64,000 nucleotides of DNA from Bacillus sp. FJAT-18017 (GCF_001278805.1 NZ_CP012602.1:2944001-3008000); one strand, 5' to 3'. Positions 16,715-25,591 are shown, counted from the first letter of the stretch. The notes: generated from the letters alone by a model not told the origin. Numbers and translations: made by a program.

Positions 16715-17246
16715 AATCATGTTTATCCGAAAGATAAAAGGTATGAGTTTGTAGCAGTGCTTTCCTCATTGTTTCATTAAGCCTGACCTCATCATACGCA
16801 CAGACTGCGAGTATATTCATTGACGTAACAGCTTCTTCGGCTTTTTGTTCAAATTCCTTAATTTTCCCCGTCATGTCCATCCCATTTCCCCACTCCACAT
16901 GCGCCCAGGTCCTGATTCCCAGGTTATTGCTAAGAAAGGGTGAAAGCGTTTTTGAAAAATAGTTAACAATTGCTTCTACATGGAACTCTCCTGTTGAAAA
17001 ATAAAAATCAAAATTGTTCATGTGGATGACGCGCTCAAGCTGTTTTGCAGAAAAAAGCTCGGTTAATCTCTTTTTAATCTTGAGCCACAGTCTATCGTTT
17101 TCAATAATTAGGCAAAAATGTTCCTGTCTAAGGCCGCCTTCAATGAACGAAATTAAATTGTTTATGTATTGATCGGCATTGTATGTGTTATAAAAAAGAT
17201 GGCCCTTTGCCAGATTGCCAATTTCCTTTATTACCTTTTTCTCCAT
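16713..17246 (-). CDS. MEDS (DcmR-like sensory) domain protein
   Basis: 177 aa. The start (G-H-L-F-Y-N-T, then F-I-E-G-G-L-R-Q-E-H-F-C-L-I-I) and the end (V-C-A-Y-D-E) match stand-alone MEDS domains, RecA-like sensory modules found with histidine kinases and anti-sigma-factor systems. No kinase or sigma factor is adjacent. GGAGGGGAG precedes the ATG. Ligand unknown. Confidence 0.65.
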   Translation of the reverse strand: MEKKVIKEIGNLAKGHLFYNTYNADQYINNLISFIEGGLRQEHFCLIIENDRLWLKIKKRLTELFSAKQLERVIHMNNFDFYFSTGEFHVEAIVNYFSKTLSPFLSNNLGIRTWAHVEWGNGMDMTGKIKEFEQKAEEAVTSMNILAVCAYDEVRLNETMRKALLQTHTFYLSDKHD

Positions 17247-17330
17247 CCCAACTCCCCTCCCTATTCCCGATAGGGCTATACAGCTAATTTTACAACTGTT
17301 ACCAGTAAAACAACAATCATAAATTTAAAA

Positions 17331-17355
17331 AGCCCGCAGAAATTTTCTGCGGGCT
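17331..17355 (-). terminator. Rho-independent terminator after CBS gene
   Basis: Twelve-base arms AGCCCGCAGAAA and TTTCTGCGGGCT with almost no loop. On the minus strand it is followed by TTTTTAAATTT. Confidence 0.9.
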
Positions 17356-17371
17356 TCTCAACATTATTTAT

Positions 17372-17797
17372 TTACTTTTCAGGCTCGGCAGGGTTTGAGA
17401 TTTCTTCGAGCGCCTGTCCGGCATCATCAGAAAGCTGTTCATCGACGGCGAGGTCACCGAGCGACACAATGCCTATCAATCTGCCTTGCTCCACAATCGG
17501 CAGACGGCGAATTTGGACATCGGCCATCAAGTCCGCAGCTTCCTCGGCACTCATTTCGACTGTTCCCCTAACTGGATCCTTCGTCATTACCTCAGAAACA
17601 GCAGTATCCGTAGACAGGTTGTTAGCGAGGCCGTGGATAACGAGATCACGGTCTGTCGCAAGTCCTACCAATTGGTCCCCATCACAAATTGGGATAGCAC
17701 CGACATCCAGTTCCCTCATTTTCTTTGCAACATCATAAATCGAAGCATCGGGTGGACACGTTTCAACTTCTCTTGTCATAACATCTTTGATATTCAT
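17372..17797 (-). CDS. CBS-pair domain protein
   Basis: 141 aa made of two CBS motifs, each with the M-T-x-x-V/P pattern (V-M-T-R-E-V near residue 6 and V-M-T-K-D-P near residue 70), plus an acidic tail. Such stand-alone CBS pairs (YhcV/YkuL-like) bind adenine nucleotides and act as energy or redox sensors. GGAGGG precedes the ATG, and a strong terminator follows. Confidence 0.85.
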   Translation of the reverse strand: MNIKDVMTREVETCPPDASIYDVAKKMRELDVGAIPICDGDQLVGLATDRDLVIHGLANNLSTDTAVSEVMTKDPVRGTVEMSAEEAADLMADVQIRRLPIVEQGRLIGIVSLGDLAVDEQLSDDAGQALEEISNPAEPEK

Positions 17798-17878
17798 TAG
17801 AAAATCCCTCCTATCCTCTAGTTAAGTGATTCCCGGAAGGACAATGTGTAAAACTGGTTAATTTTATCAAGCAAAGCC

Positions 17879-17903
17879 AAAGCCTGACGGAGGACCATCA
17901 GGC
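17879..17903 (-). terminator. Terminator overlapping the stop of the DnaD-like gene
   Basis: Arms AGCCTGA / TCAGGCT include the stop codon. On the minus strand TTGGCTTTGC follows; the T tract is weak. Confidence 0.55.
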
Positions 17904-18230
17904 TGGATCGGTTTTTTTCAGTATGGTGTGGATATCAGTGGCTGTCATCTGCTTCGCTTGGACGAAGGTTTGGACGTTATGTTTCAGCCAGTGGTCATAA
18001 ATTTTCAAAAGGTCATTCCTATCATAAACGGTATTCGCGAAGGTTTTGAAAAAATAAACAATCATGACATTAACAACTTCAACAGGTAGTTTGTTCCTTG
18101 CCATAACCATCCTTAAAGCTAACATATCAAGTCCGCGGACATTCCCGTTTGTGGCAGCTTTAAGCACCTCTGTTGGGGTCGCATATTTACAATATTCGAT
18201 AAGGCTCAACTCTTTCTTCGCTTCTACCAT
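17898..18230 (-). CDS. Small DnaB/DnaD-C-terminal-domain-like protein
   Basis: 110 aa. The core L-P-V-E-V-V-N-V-M-I-V-Y-F, then K-I-Y-D-H-W and V-Q-T-F-V-Q-A matches the C-terminal domain shared by the Bacillus primosome proteins DnaD and DnaB. The protein lacks the N-terminal winged-helix domain of those proteins. A longer open frame begins at 18245, but the internal ATG has the better-spaced GGGGGA. Its role is unknown; a remnant or a regulator of the primosome are both possible. Confidence 0.6.
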   Translation of the reverse strand: MVEAKKELSLIEYCKYATPTEVLKAATNGNVRGLDMLALRMVMARNKLPVEVVNVMIVYFFKTFANTVYDRNDLLKIYDHWLKHNVQTFVQAKQMTATDIHTILKKTDPA

Positions 18231-18400
18231 TGCCCATTCCCCCATTTCCTGAGTATACTTTCATTATATAAGGATAAAATCAGTATTTAAATAGAACTAT
18301 AGAAGTCTTTACACTACTACCATAGTAGTAATTTATAGTCATTTACTTCGAAATTTGAAGAAAGCTTGGACAAAATCTTATTTTCCTTCTACATTTTGTC

Positions 18401-19297
18401 CTATTCAGTGAGGAATTCCGCAATCCACTCGACACACTGATATGTTTCCTTCCACTCTCCATGATCTTCTATTCCCCAGCAGGCGTAAAGGGTTCCAAGC
18501 GCATAAGAAGCTTTTAAAAGCCTTTTTTTATCAAGTCCCAGCCCCTCGCAAATCCAGTTAATCCGGTTCTTAAGCAGTTCACGTGGATGTTTTTTATTAT
18601 GAAGATGATTAATCAGGAAGGACATGATGTCATAATAGGGATTCCCTGAGACGCCTTTAGGATCAATCGCCAGCCAGCCTCTTTCGGAAAGCAGGATATT
18701 TTCATGATGGAGATCGCCGTGGAGCAGCTCGATTTGGTCAGGGTCATGAAGCTCTTTCATATAGGCGTTAGCACGTTCAATCGCTTCAAAAGGAATCGGC
18801 TCTCCTCCGTCCGGAAACTGACTTTTGTACCTGGTAAACCCTTCTGCCCAATCCAAAATGGATGGCGGGGAAAAATTGTTCGGCAGCTTTCTGCGGATAT
18901 TTTTCCAAACCTGTATGTATTCCTTTGCAGCCTGCTCTTCATCATTAAGAACGGACAGATTTTGTCCCGGAATGAGCTGTTCAAGAAGCATGGCTCCATT
19001 TGTTGCATCTTCAGCCAGCAGCCTGGCGCAAGCCTCCCCATTGTATTGACGGACAGTCCGGGCTTCATTTATGAAATCATAATTCGGCACCCCAAGTTTT
19101 AGGATGACTGGTGTGCCTTCTTTATCACAGGCTTTCACAACATAATTGTACGTCAGATTGCCTGCCGGTCCTTCAATAGTCAAGCCCCACTTTTCTGCGT
19201 ATTTCGCGACAAGTCCCTCAAGATTCTCAAGCCACCTTGTCCCATCCGAACCGAAAGCACCTGTTATTTTTTCAACAAATTCACTGGGCAGATTCAT
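18401..19297 (-). CDS. Aminoglycoside/hydroxyurea-type phosphotransferase (APH(6)-like)
   Basis: 298 aa kinase fold. The catalytic loop is L-L-H-G-D-L-H-H-E-N-I-L (Brenner motif H-G-D-L-H-x-x-N), and the metal-binding step is A-I-D-P-K-G-V-S-G-N-P-Y-Y-D, both typical of the streptomycin 6-kinase / hydroxyurea resistance family. The N-terminal lobe has V-I-L-K-L-G-V. Drug resistance is an inference: many chromosomal members are uncharacterised. AAGGAG precedes the ATG. Confidence 0.8.
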   Translation of the reverse strand: MNLPSEFVEKITGAFGSDGTRWLENLEGLVAKYAEKWGLTIEGPAGNLTYNYVVKACDKEGTPVILKLGVPNYDFINEARTVRQYNGEACARLLAEDATNGAMLLEQLIPGQNLSVLNDEEQAAKEYIQVWKNIRRKLPNNFSPPSILDWAEGFTRYKSQFPDGGEPIPFEAIERANAYMKELHDPDQIELLHGDLHHENILLSERGWLAIDPKGVSGNPYYDIMSFLINHLHNKKHPRELLKNRINWICEGLGLDKKRLLKASYALGTLYACWGIEDHGEWKETYQCVEWIAEFLTE

Positions 19298-19375
19298 TTT
19301 ATTCTCCTTTGCTTCTTTCTCAGTACGTTTTTCAGAATAAAACCGAGACTGAGGAAAATATTTAGGTTTTTAACT

Positions 19376-19507
19376 GCCTTGAGGCTACGCAAATAAATTA
19401 TTTTATTTCCAGCCTCATCATTATTTTAAGAAGGAATTTTCAACCATTAATACAACAAATCAAATCCCCAATTCATTATTAAGAGCGAGAAAGCATACTC
19501 CTCGCTC
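19376..19507 (-). terminator. Hairpins downstream of AttH-like gene
   Basis: The nearer hairpin has arms GAGCGAG (19483-19489) and CTCGCTC (19501-19507), followed on the minus strand by TTAATAATG; it overlaps the gene end. A second hairpin at about 19376-19415 has outer arms TGAGGCT/AGCCTCA and inner AAATAAA/TTTATTT but lacks a T tract. Confidence 0.5.
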
Positions 19508-20579
19508 AAGTATAGCCTACCAGTTCCATAAACCCCTTACCTGCAAGAGGCTTCCTCTGTCCGTTAGCCATTATTTCGCGGCCGGTTACTTTCACTGCTC
19601 CCTCCCAAATTCCTTTGAGCGGGCCCAGGATAATCATCTCCTGCTTTGGAAACGCGGCCTCGACACGGAGCTCCATCCTAAATTCAGGGATAGTTATTGA
19701 CCAGGAGATTGGATACCTCGCATTCGTTTCAAAGCTTTTCCAATGCTTTTCTTTTGAAAAAGAAACCTGCCTGCTGAACTGAAGTGAACCATCCCTGCCA
19801 ATCAAGTTGGCCATCTTAGGACCAGATTCCTTCTTATCTGAAGTCATTTGGTTCAGAAGCAGTTCACGCCCATCATCAAGCTGGATCCCAAACCAGTCCC
19901 AGCCCTTTCCTTTAGCGAGACCATAATCCCTGCCCCACTGATGATCGAACCAGCCTTGCCCATAGACTGTTTCCGCTCCCCGATCAGTTACAATTTGGCC
20001 ATTCACTTTGTTCCTGGTAAAAGAATAATAGTAGAGGTCATCCGGCTTTCCTTGTCCGCCTATTAAGGCAATCGGCTTTTCCGGTGAGAACTGGAGATCT
20101 GCCTCGAATTCTTTTTCTTTTATATTGACGGCATAATCGGCCTGGCTGCTGCCAAGGAACTCCAGCTTGTTCTTTCCATAGGAAAGCTTAACAGGATTAG
20201 AGGTTACTCTGGCATGAGGAATTCCGCGATGCGGCTTTGGCAGCCTGCCCTTTAAAAGCTGCTTCTGGAGCCGCCACATTTGCGTATCTCCTGGGTTCAG
20301 CAATAGATACAGCGGCATATAAAAAAGCGCCATCTGTTTTTTGAGCGAAGAGTCGGCAAGCGAGTAATGTCTGTGTACATTATTTGTTAAATCAATCAAT
20401 GAATGAATCATATAGTGCGCTTTAAACAGACTCGTCTCGCCAACCTCGAAAAACGACCCCATCACCGCGTACCTCCCGCCCCTGTCACCCTGGAGGAAGG
20501 CAAAATAATACCACCATTCCACATTCGAATTAGTATGCGGGCCGGCATCTATAGGCAGAGCTATTTCTTTGTCTTTCAT
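19506..20579 (-). CDS. AttH/CrtC-like lipocalin-fold protein
   Basis: 357 aa. The start has W-W-Y-Y-F-A-F-L-Q-G-D, and the middle G-W-F-D-H-Q-W-G, both signatures of the hydroxyneurosporene synthase/AttH family (carotenoid 1,2-hydratase-like double lipocalin fold). No carotenoid genes lie nearby and no signal peptide is seen, so a role in carotenoid hydration is doubtful; a small hydrophobic ligand is likely. GAGGAT precedes the ATG. Confidence 0.75.
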   Translation of the reverse strand: MKDKEIALPIDAGPHTNSNVEWWYYFAFLQGDRGGRYAVMGSFFEVGETSLFKAHYMIHSLIDLTNNVHRHYSLADSSLKKQMALFYMPLYLLLNPGDTQMWRLQKQLLKGRLPKPHRGIPHARVTSNPVKLSYGKNKLEFLGSSQADYAVNIKEKEFEADLQFSPEKPIALIGGQGKPDDLYYYSFTRNKVNGQIVTDRGAETVYGQGWFDHQWGRDYGLAKGKGWDWFGIQLDDGRELLLNQMTSDKKESGPKMANLIGRDGSLQFSRQVSFSKEKHWKSFETNARYPISWSITIPEFRMELRVEAAFPKQEMIILGPLKGIWEGAVKVTGREIMANGQRKPLAGKGFMELVGYT

Positions 20580-20756
20580 ATCCTCACCACTGCTTTTTTA
20601 ACTACAATATGCTGTGGTGTCGGGATATGGGATTAGGGATTGTTGTCTATTTTAAACTACTTTGTTGAACCATCAGATTTCCGCTCCAATCAAATATGTT
20701 AACAAACAATAATGCTCCATCAGCTAACCATTTTTGTGTCTGAATATCCTTCTGCC

Positions 20757-21254
20757 TTATAGTTTTAATACCATTAAATCTTCACTATAAAAATTGCCAT
20801 CTATATTCAATGCCTGTGCATCTACACCAAAGGTTTCAAAACCGCATGACAGATAAAGTTTTTTTGCAGGGATATTTGTGGAAGTGACGGCAAGATATAT
20901 GTGGGAAGCACCTGGAATAACTTTTGCTTTCTCCAGTGCCGCCTGGACCAGGGCTTTTCCTGTTCCGGACTTTCTGAAATCGGGTGCAACATACATGGCT
21001 ACAAGATTGACACGGTGTTTAAGCTTTTTCTTTGTTTCAGGAAAGAGCGTTACGCTGCCAGCCAATTGGCCATTAACAAAAGCTCCAAGCGTCACAGATT
21101 CTAATTCAGAGAGCCTTTTTTCAAAAAATTCAACTGTCCGTGCAGCTTCCTCTTCATAGCTTGATGCGTATGCCTCTGGATGCAGCTTTAACTCCTCGAG
21201 CCTCAACTTCTGATATTCACTCGCATCTCCGGCTTTTAGTGTTCTAATTTCCAT
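20757..21254 (-). CDS. GNAT family N-acetyltransferase
   Basis: 165 aa. The core strand M-Y-V-A-P-D-F-R-K-S-G-T-G-K-A-L-V carries the acetyl-CoA loop R-K-S-G-T-G (Q/R-x-x-G-x-G). The C-terminal Y-L-S-C-G-F-E-T-F-G is the usual end motif. Substrate unknown. It is divergent from the M2 peptidase gene. Confidence 0.85.
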   Translation of the reverse strand: MEIRTLKAGDASEYQKLRLEELKLHPEAYASSYEEEAARTVEFFEKRLSELESVTLGAFVNGQLAGSVTLFPETKKKLKHRVNLVAMYVAPDFRKSGTGKALVQAALEKAKVIPGASHIYLAVTSTNIPAKKLYLSCGFETFGVDAQALNIDGNFYSEDLMVLKL

Positions 21255-21352
21255 TGTGCTCCCTCATTTCACAAAATCATGGTACTTCTTACCTAATTGG
21301 TATAGAATTTTAAATATATTGACAATTTTAAGCCAGGAAGGCAGGAAAGACA

Positions 21353-22927
21353 ATGACGACTGCAGTAAATTTTTTAAAAAAGATGAATGAGGAAATGGAA
21401 GTGTTATTGAAAAGTGTGACCGAAGCAAGTTGGATGGCGCAGACAACCGGTGACGCTGAATGGGCTTCCCGGCTAAGCGATGCTAGTACTAAATTTAACT
21501 TGTTCTTCTCGGATAAAGATACATACGAACTTGCGAAGCGACTTTCCAAACAAGAAGGTTTGACCCATGAGCAGAAACGGGAATTCGAGGCTTTTCTTAC
21601 TAGCATGGCGGAAAACCAGCTTCCCGAAGACATACTCGCTGACCTTTCAAAACGTTCGTCAGAATTGAACCTCAGGTTTAATACATACTCACCGAAAGTC
21701 AATGGTAAAGAGTACTCGGCCAACGATATACGCGAGGTTTTGATCAACTCGGAGGACGTGGAGCTCCGAAAAAAGGTTTGGTTTGCAAGTAAGGAGGTCG
21801 GAAAAGTTGTCGAGAAGGACTTAATCGAGCTCGTGAAAAAACGGAATGAAGCAGCACGCCTGCTTGGCTTTTCGAACCACCACGAGATGTCATTCAAGCA
21901 TCAGGAACTCGACCGCGACGAAGTGTTCCGCATCTTCCGGGAGTTGATTGAGCAATCAGACCCAACCTACCGCAGATTGAAGAAAGAGCTGGATGAGCGT
22001 CTTGCCGAGAAATTCGGTATCCAGCCCTCCGATATCCGGCCATGGCATTATGTTGATCCGTTCTTCCAGGAAGCTCCTCCATCCAAAGCTGCCAATCTTG
22101 ACCGGTTCTTTTCAGGCAAGGACCTTGTAAAGCTTACAACCGATACCTTTAACGACATCGGCATTGATATAACGGACTTGTACGAGAAAAGCGACCTGTA
22201 CCCGCGGACGGGCAAGAATCCGACTGCGTTCTGCACCGATATGGACCGGAAAGGAGATGTCCGTGTCCTATGTAATCTGACACCAAGCTCGTATTGGATG
22301 GAAACAAATCTACATGAGTTCGGCCATGCCGCCTATTTCAAATACACGGATCACGACCTGCCGTTCAGCCTCCGTTCTCCAGCCCATACGCTAACAACTG
22401 AGGCAATTGCGATGCTTTTTGGTAAAATGGGCAAGGATTCACGTTGGCTCAGCAAGTTTTTGCAGGTTGATTCGGAAACTCTTGCCGGTCTTGCTCCCGA
22501 ACTGGAGAAATACCAGCAGCTGCAAATGCTGATTTCTGCTCGCTGGATTATTACGTTTGTCATTTTTGAGCAGGAGTTGTATGAAAATCCGGATCAGGAT
22601 TTGAACAGCCTCTGGTGGAAAACCGTTGAGGAAATTCAGCTGGTCACTCCGCCGGACGATAGAAGCAGTCCTGATTGGGCAGCGAAAATCCATTTTACCC
22701 TTGCGCCGGTTTACTATCAGAATTACCTGCTTGGTGAATTGACCGCCGCCCAGCTGCAACGCCATGTCGAGCGTACCATATCAGAAGAATTTTTCACCAA
22801 TGAAACCGGCAAGCTACTCGTTGAAGAGTTCTTCAAGCCTGGGGCCATGTATGAGTGGAACGAAAAAATTCGCCGTGTAACAGGTGAAAAGCTGAATCCG
22901 CAGCACTTTGTGGAATTGTACTGCTAA
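21353..22927 (+). CDS. M2-like zinc metallopeptidase
   Basis: 524 aa soluble peptidase. The zinc motif is H-E-F-G-H (321-325), and the likely third ligand is Glu 350 in T-T-E-A-I-A-M, the gluzincin spacing. The overall sequence resembles bacterial members of the angiotensin-converting-enzyme family (M2), with M3-like similarity around the active site. No signal peptide, so it should act on cytoplasmic peptides. A ribosome site, AGGAAAG, precedes ATG 21353. Confidence 0.8.
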   Translation: MTTAVNFLKKMNEEMEVLLKSVTEASWMAQTTGDAEWASRLSDASTKFNLFFSDKDTYELAKRLSKQEGLTHEQKREFEAFLTSMAENQLPEDILADLSKRSSELNLRFNTYSPKVNGKEYSANDIREVLINSEDVELRKKVWFASKEVGKVVEKDLIELVKKRNEAARLLGFSNHHEMSFKHQELDRDEVFRIFRELIEQSDPTYRRLKKELDERLAEKFGIQPSDIRPWHYVDPFFQEAPPSKAANLDRFFSGKDLVKLTTDTFNDIGIDITDLYEKSDLYPRTGKNPTAFCTDMDRKGDVRVLCNLTPSSYWMETNLHEFGHAAYFKYTDHDLPFSLRSPAHTLTTEAIAMLFGKMGKDSRWLSKFLQVDSETLAGLAPELEKYQQLQMLISARWIITFVIFEQELYENPDQDLNSLWWKTVEEIQLVTPPDDRSSPDWAAKIHFTLAPVYYQNYLLGELTAAQLQRHVERTISEEFFTNETGKLLVEEFFKPGAMYEWNEKIRRVTGEKLNPQHFVELYC

Positions 22928-22930
22928 CAA

Positions 22931-22967
22931 ATAAAGCCCCGGACGACTTGTCTGGGGCTTGTTTTAT
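22931..22967 (+). terminator. Rho-independent terminator after M2 peptidase
   Basis: Arms AAGCCCC / GGGGCTT around a short loop, then TGTTTTATT. The minus-strand gene that ends at 22970 adjoins it. Confidence 0.8.
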
Positions 22968-22969
22968 TA

Positions 22970-23551
22970 CTAATCTTTATCCAGCAAGGTTTTGACTTGC
23001 TCTTTAAGTCTATGGATTTCGTTCAACTTCATTTGTGGATAATCTTTAGGGGTGCTTATTCTATATGCTCTTTTTTTAAATACTTGGTAGATATGTAATG
23101 TAGTCCAAAAATGTATCGCGCCATCTAATAGAGCGTACAAAAATTCTTTTTTAGGAAGGGTGGCTTTTGTATATACCTCATTTGACTCCCAATCATCTAT
23201 TAATTCAAAAGTTAAGAAAGTGTTATTTATAGTGCTCATTTTCATCAAGATAGGATCTATCCCATAGTTAAGTTCGACACTTCCCTCTTCTAAAAATACC
23301 TTTATCGCTTGGACAAAATCGTTCCACAGATCCAAGCCTGATGGACAATGCTCCCCAACCACTATTTTGTTCTGGTACCTTATTGTGATAAGCATCTGAA
23401 TGTGTTTAGGAGTGAATTTAGGATGATTAAAATAATCTCTTAGTTTTAATTCATTATCTATTGATATGAACTGTTCATCGGGATTTTCAAAACATAGGGG
23501 TCCAGTCGGTTTAAATGAAGGCAACTGTAACAATGTCTTTATTTCAAACAT
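22970..23551 (-). CDS. Hypothetical protein
   Basis: 193 aa soluble protein; no family recognised. It has a strongly charged C-terminal helix (L-N-E-I-H-R-L-K-E-Q-V-K) and no membrane segment. AAGGAG is well placed before the ATG. It is convergent with the M2 peptidase gene. Function unknown. Confidence 0.65.
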   Translation of the reverse strand: MFEIKTLLQLPSFKPTGPLCFENPDEQFISIDNELKLRDYFNHPKFTPKHIQMLITIRYQNKIVVGEHCPSGLDLWNDFVQAIKVFLEEGSVELNYGIDPILMKMSTINNTFLTFELIDDWESNEVYTKATLPKKEFLYALLDGAIHFWTTLHIYQVFKKRAYRISTPKDYPQMKLNEIHRLKEQVKTLLDKD

Positions 23552-23770
23552 AGGAAGCTCCTTTTCGGAAAATTGTTTGGTAAATAAAAGTTAGTTAATT
23601 TTTCCGGCTATATAACAAATTTATTTATGAAGAGATTTACTTTAATGATTGGAGAGGAAATCACAGAAGTACATTGATTCAAACTATAGAGGATGATTCT
23701 AAGTATATTTAATCAGAAAAAACCAACAACATTGTAGGCGTATATACATAGTATATGTGGGGGTGACATA

Positions 23771-24214
23771 ATGGCGAGAATTAAATACCGTGATTCGGAT
23801 GTCGACTTAATGGCCAGGATGATGAGAGCAGAAGCTGAAGGCGAAGGAAAACAAGGAATGCTGTATGTAGGGAATGTTATTGTTAACCGGGTAAAAGCAG
23901 AGTGTACCGATTTTAAAAATGTTAGAACCGTTTCTCAGGTTATATTTCATGTACAAGGTGGAAATTATTCCTTTGAAGCAGTTCAAAAAGGAAATATGTT
24001 TTATCAACGAGCACGCCCTGTTGAAAAAAGACTTGCAAAAATGAATTTGGATTATTGGAGAGAACACCCAGCAAAGTACTCTTTATGGTATTTCAATCCA
24101 TCAGGTCCTTGCCCGTCAACATGGTTCGACCAGCCTTTCGCCGGCCAATATAAGAATCATTGTTACTATGAACCCATTGCAGGAACATGTGAAAGTGTCT
24201 ATACCGGAGGATGA
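23771..24214 (+). CDS. cwlJ: Spore cortex-lytic cell wall hydrolase CwlJ
   Basis: 147 aa of the SleB/CwlJ family. The start matches B. subtilis CwlJ closely (D-V-D-L-M-A-R-M-M-R-A-E-A-E-G-E-G-K-Q-G), and F-Y-Q-R-A-R and K-Y-S-L-W-Y-F follow. As in CwlJ there is no signal peptide. The enzyme degrades spore cortex muramic-lactam peptidoglycan during germination. A weak SigE-like -10 (CATAGTAT) lies at about 23748. No gerQ gene, whose product localises CwlJ in B. subtilis, is adjacent, so this may be a second or separated copy. Confidence 0.85.
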   Translation: MARIKYRDSDVDLMARMMRAEAEGEGKQGMLYVGNVIVNRVKAECTDFKNVRTVSQVIFHVQGGNYSFEAVQKGNMFYQRARPVEKRLAKMNLDYWREHPAKYSLWYFNPSGPCPSTWFDQPFAGQYKNHCYYEPIAGTCESVYTGG

Positions 24215-24238
24215 GCTTACTCAATGAGTAAGCTTTTT
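24212..24238 (+). terminator. Rho-independent terminator after cwlJ
   Basis: Arms AGCTTACTCA / TGAGTAAGCT begin within the stop codon, followed by TTTTTAT. Confidence 0.85.
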
Positions 24239-24261
24239 ATCCTCTTTATAGAGTTGGGGAA

Positions 24262-24318
24262 ACTTAATTCGGCGGTTTTAGAATTAAATCGGCTGTTTTC
24301 GGCCCTAATTCGGCGATT
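24262..24318. repeat. Tandem array, 20-21-bp period, 3 units
   Basis: The word TTAATTCGGCGGTTTT recurs, with TCGGC starting at 24269, 24289 and 24310. It lies between the cwlJ terminator and the convergent SET-domain gene, so transcription is already ended before it on the plus strand. Confidence 0.75.
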
Positions 24319-24331
24319 CACAAAGAATGGA

Positions 24332-24709
24332 TTATTCCTGATTAAACCATAGGGGATCATTATCATCGACATCGCCATTATAATTGATAAGAATTTCATC
24401 GCCTGCTTTTATATCGGTGTGTGCATAGAACTCAAAAGTATGGTTATCAAAGTTGATCTCATAAAAAGCGTTTGGTTCATAAGAATGGTTAAACAGCATA
24501 CCGTACCCAAGAAGGATGGCTGTGTGGTTTTTCCCATACTCAAATGCATAATCAGCAAGAAGGGTTTTCTCAATATGCTCATGCTGTTCATTAGGATAGG
24601 AAATGACAGGAGCTTCATGGATAAGCTCGCCTTTTTTGAAATCACGGGTTGCAAATACCCCTCTATTAAATTCCCCATCACTAAGTGGAGATGTTTTTAC
24701 TTCTATCAT
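24332..24709 (-). CDS. SET-domain protein
   Basis: 125 aa, essentially a bare SET domain. It has the G-V-F-A-T-R-D-F-K-K-G-E start, the pseudoknot motif F-N-H-S-Y-E-P-N-A, and G-D-E-I-L-I-N-Y-N at the end. SET enzymes transfer methyl groups from SAM to lysine in proteins; the bacterial targets are mostly unknown. There are no flanking pre- or post-SET cysteines. The ATG at 24707-24709 was preferred to an in-frame TTG one codon upstream. It ends 14 bp from the repeat array. Confidence 0.8.
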   Translation of the reverse strand: MIEVKTSPLSDGEFNRGVFATRDFKKGELIHEAPVISYPNEQHEHIEKTLLADYAFEYGKNHTAILLGYGMLFNHSYEPNAFYEINFDNHTFEFYAHTDIKAGDEILINYNGDVDDNDPLWFNQE

Positions 24710-24781
24710 CAAATCGCCTACTTACTTTTAAATTTTTACTACAATCTTATAAAAAAGAGCTACACTTGCTTTGATAACTTG

Positions 24782-24991
24782 TCAGCGCGATTCCTTTGGC
24801 GGCTGGCATACGTCACACTTACGCTGGTGACTATTCTTAAATTTGGTAAAGGTTTTTTCGAAATTGCTTCCACACGAGCATTTGAAAAGTAATTTTTGTG
24901 AAAAACCGTGATATTCGGTCGATAATAACTTACTATCTGAATTTTTCTCAACAAATTCTTTAATTTTACCGATGGTCCATCGTTTATTCAT
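24782..24991 (-). CDS. Small zinc-ribbon protein
   Basis: 69 aa with C-S-C-G about residue 38 and C-D-V-C about residue 59, around a basic stretch (F-T-K-F-K-N-S-H-Q-R-K). It resembles treble-clef zinc modules found beside phage and homing nucleases, without any nuclease domain. GGAGGTG precedes the ATG. It may share a transcript with the SET gene, 70 bp downstream. Confidence 0.65.
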   Translation of the reverse strand: MNKRWTIGKIKEFVEKNSDSKLLSTEYHGFSQKLLFKCSCGSNFEKTFTKFKNSHQRKCDVCQPPKESR

Positions 24992-25171
24992 TCCTACACC
25001 TCCATTTTTTTAACAAAGCGGAGGCTTTTTGGCATCCGATTAAGTCCTTAAGTTCTTTATTATATCATGAGCTCGTACTCAATCATAACACTTTTACGTA
25101 TAACCAATTAAGCCCCGGGACCAAAAAATGCCGCCATTAACTTAGCAGCAAAGTTGAAATACATATGGTTA

Positions 25172-25591
25172 TTATCGTTTAAAGTTTAACTTATTCATTA
25201 ATTGCCCTGTATCTCCTTTAAAGTTGAAAAATAAAGCTTTGTTTTGACCATCAAATAGCAGCAGAAAAGGGTCTTCATTAACTGGGAATATCACGATTAC
25301 TTCATCCACAGTGTTGTTAAACCATTGATTTTCCACCTTGATTTTTGGATCAAGTGGAATTCTTATCATAAAGCCTTGTTTTGGAATTGGGTTTATTTTT
25401 GGATAAAGTCCAGTTATTCCTTTAAGATACATTGCCGCTTCCTGCTGAATATCAGGAGTTACTGGTGCTGTCTTAATAACTTTTTCTTGAGTAATATCAA
25501 AAATTTCTATTCCTGCATTCGTTTCGGCGAAAACGAAGTTGTTGGTTAATAATCCAAGAATGAGAAGGCATGCGACTATCTTTTTAATCAT
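25172..25591 (-). CDS. Secreted hypothetical protein
   Basis: 139 aa. A typical signal peptide (basic I-K-K, then hydrophobic to V-F-A-E-T) points to export with cleavage after V-F-A. The mature part has no recognised family. GAGGTG is six bases before ATG 25589-25591; the upstream GTG overlaps it and was not used. Confidence 0.7.
   Translation of the reverse strand: MIKKIVACLLILGLLTNNFVFAETNAGIEIFDITQEKVIKTAPVTPDIQQEAAMYLKGITGLYPKINPIPKQGFMIRIPLDPKIKVENQWFNNTVDEVIVIFPVNEDPFLLLFDGQNKALFFNFKGDTGQLMNKLNFKR

Noticed and set aside
18296..18335. Palindrome ACTACTACCATAGTAGT
   Set aside because: Short arms, AT-rich context and 65 bp or more from any start; likely chance.
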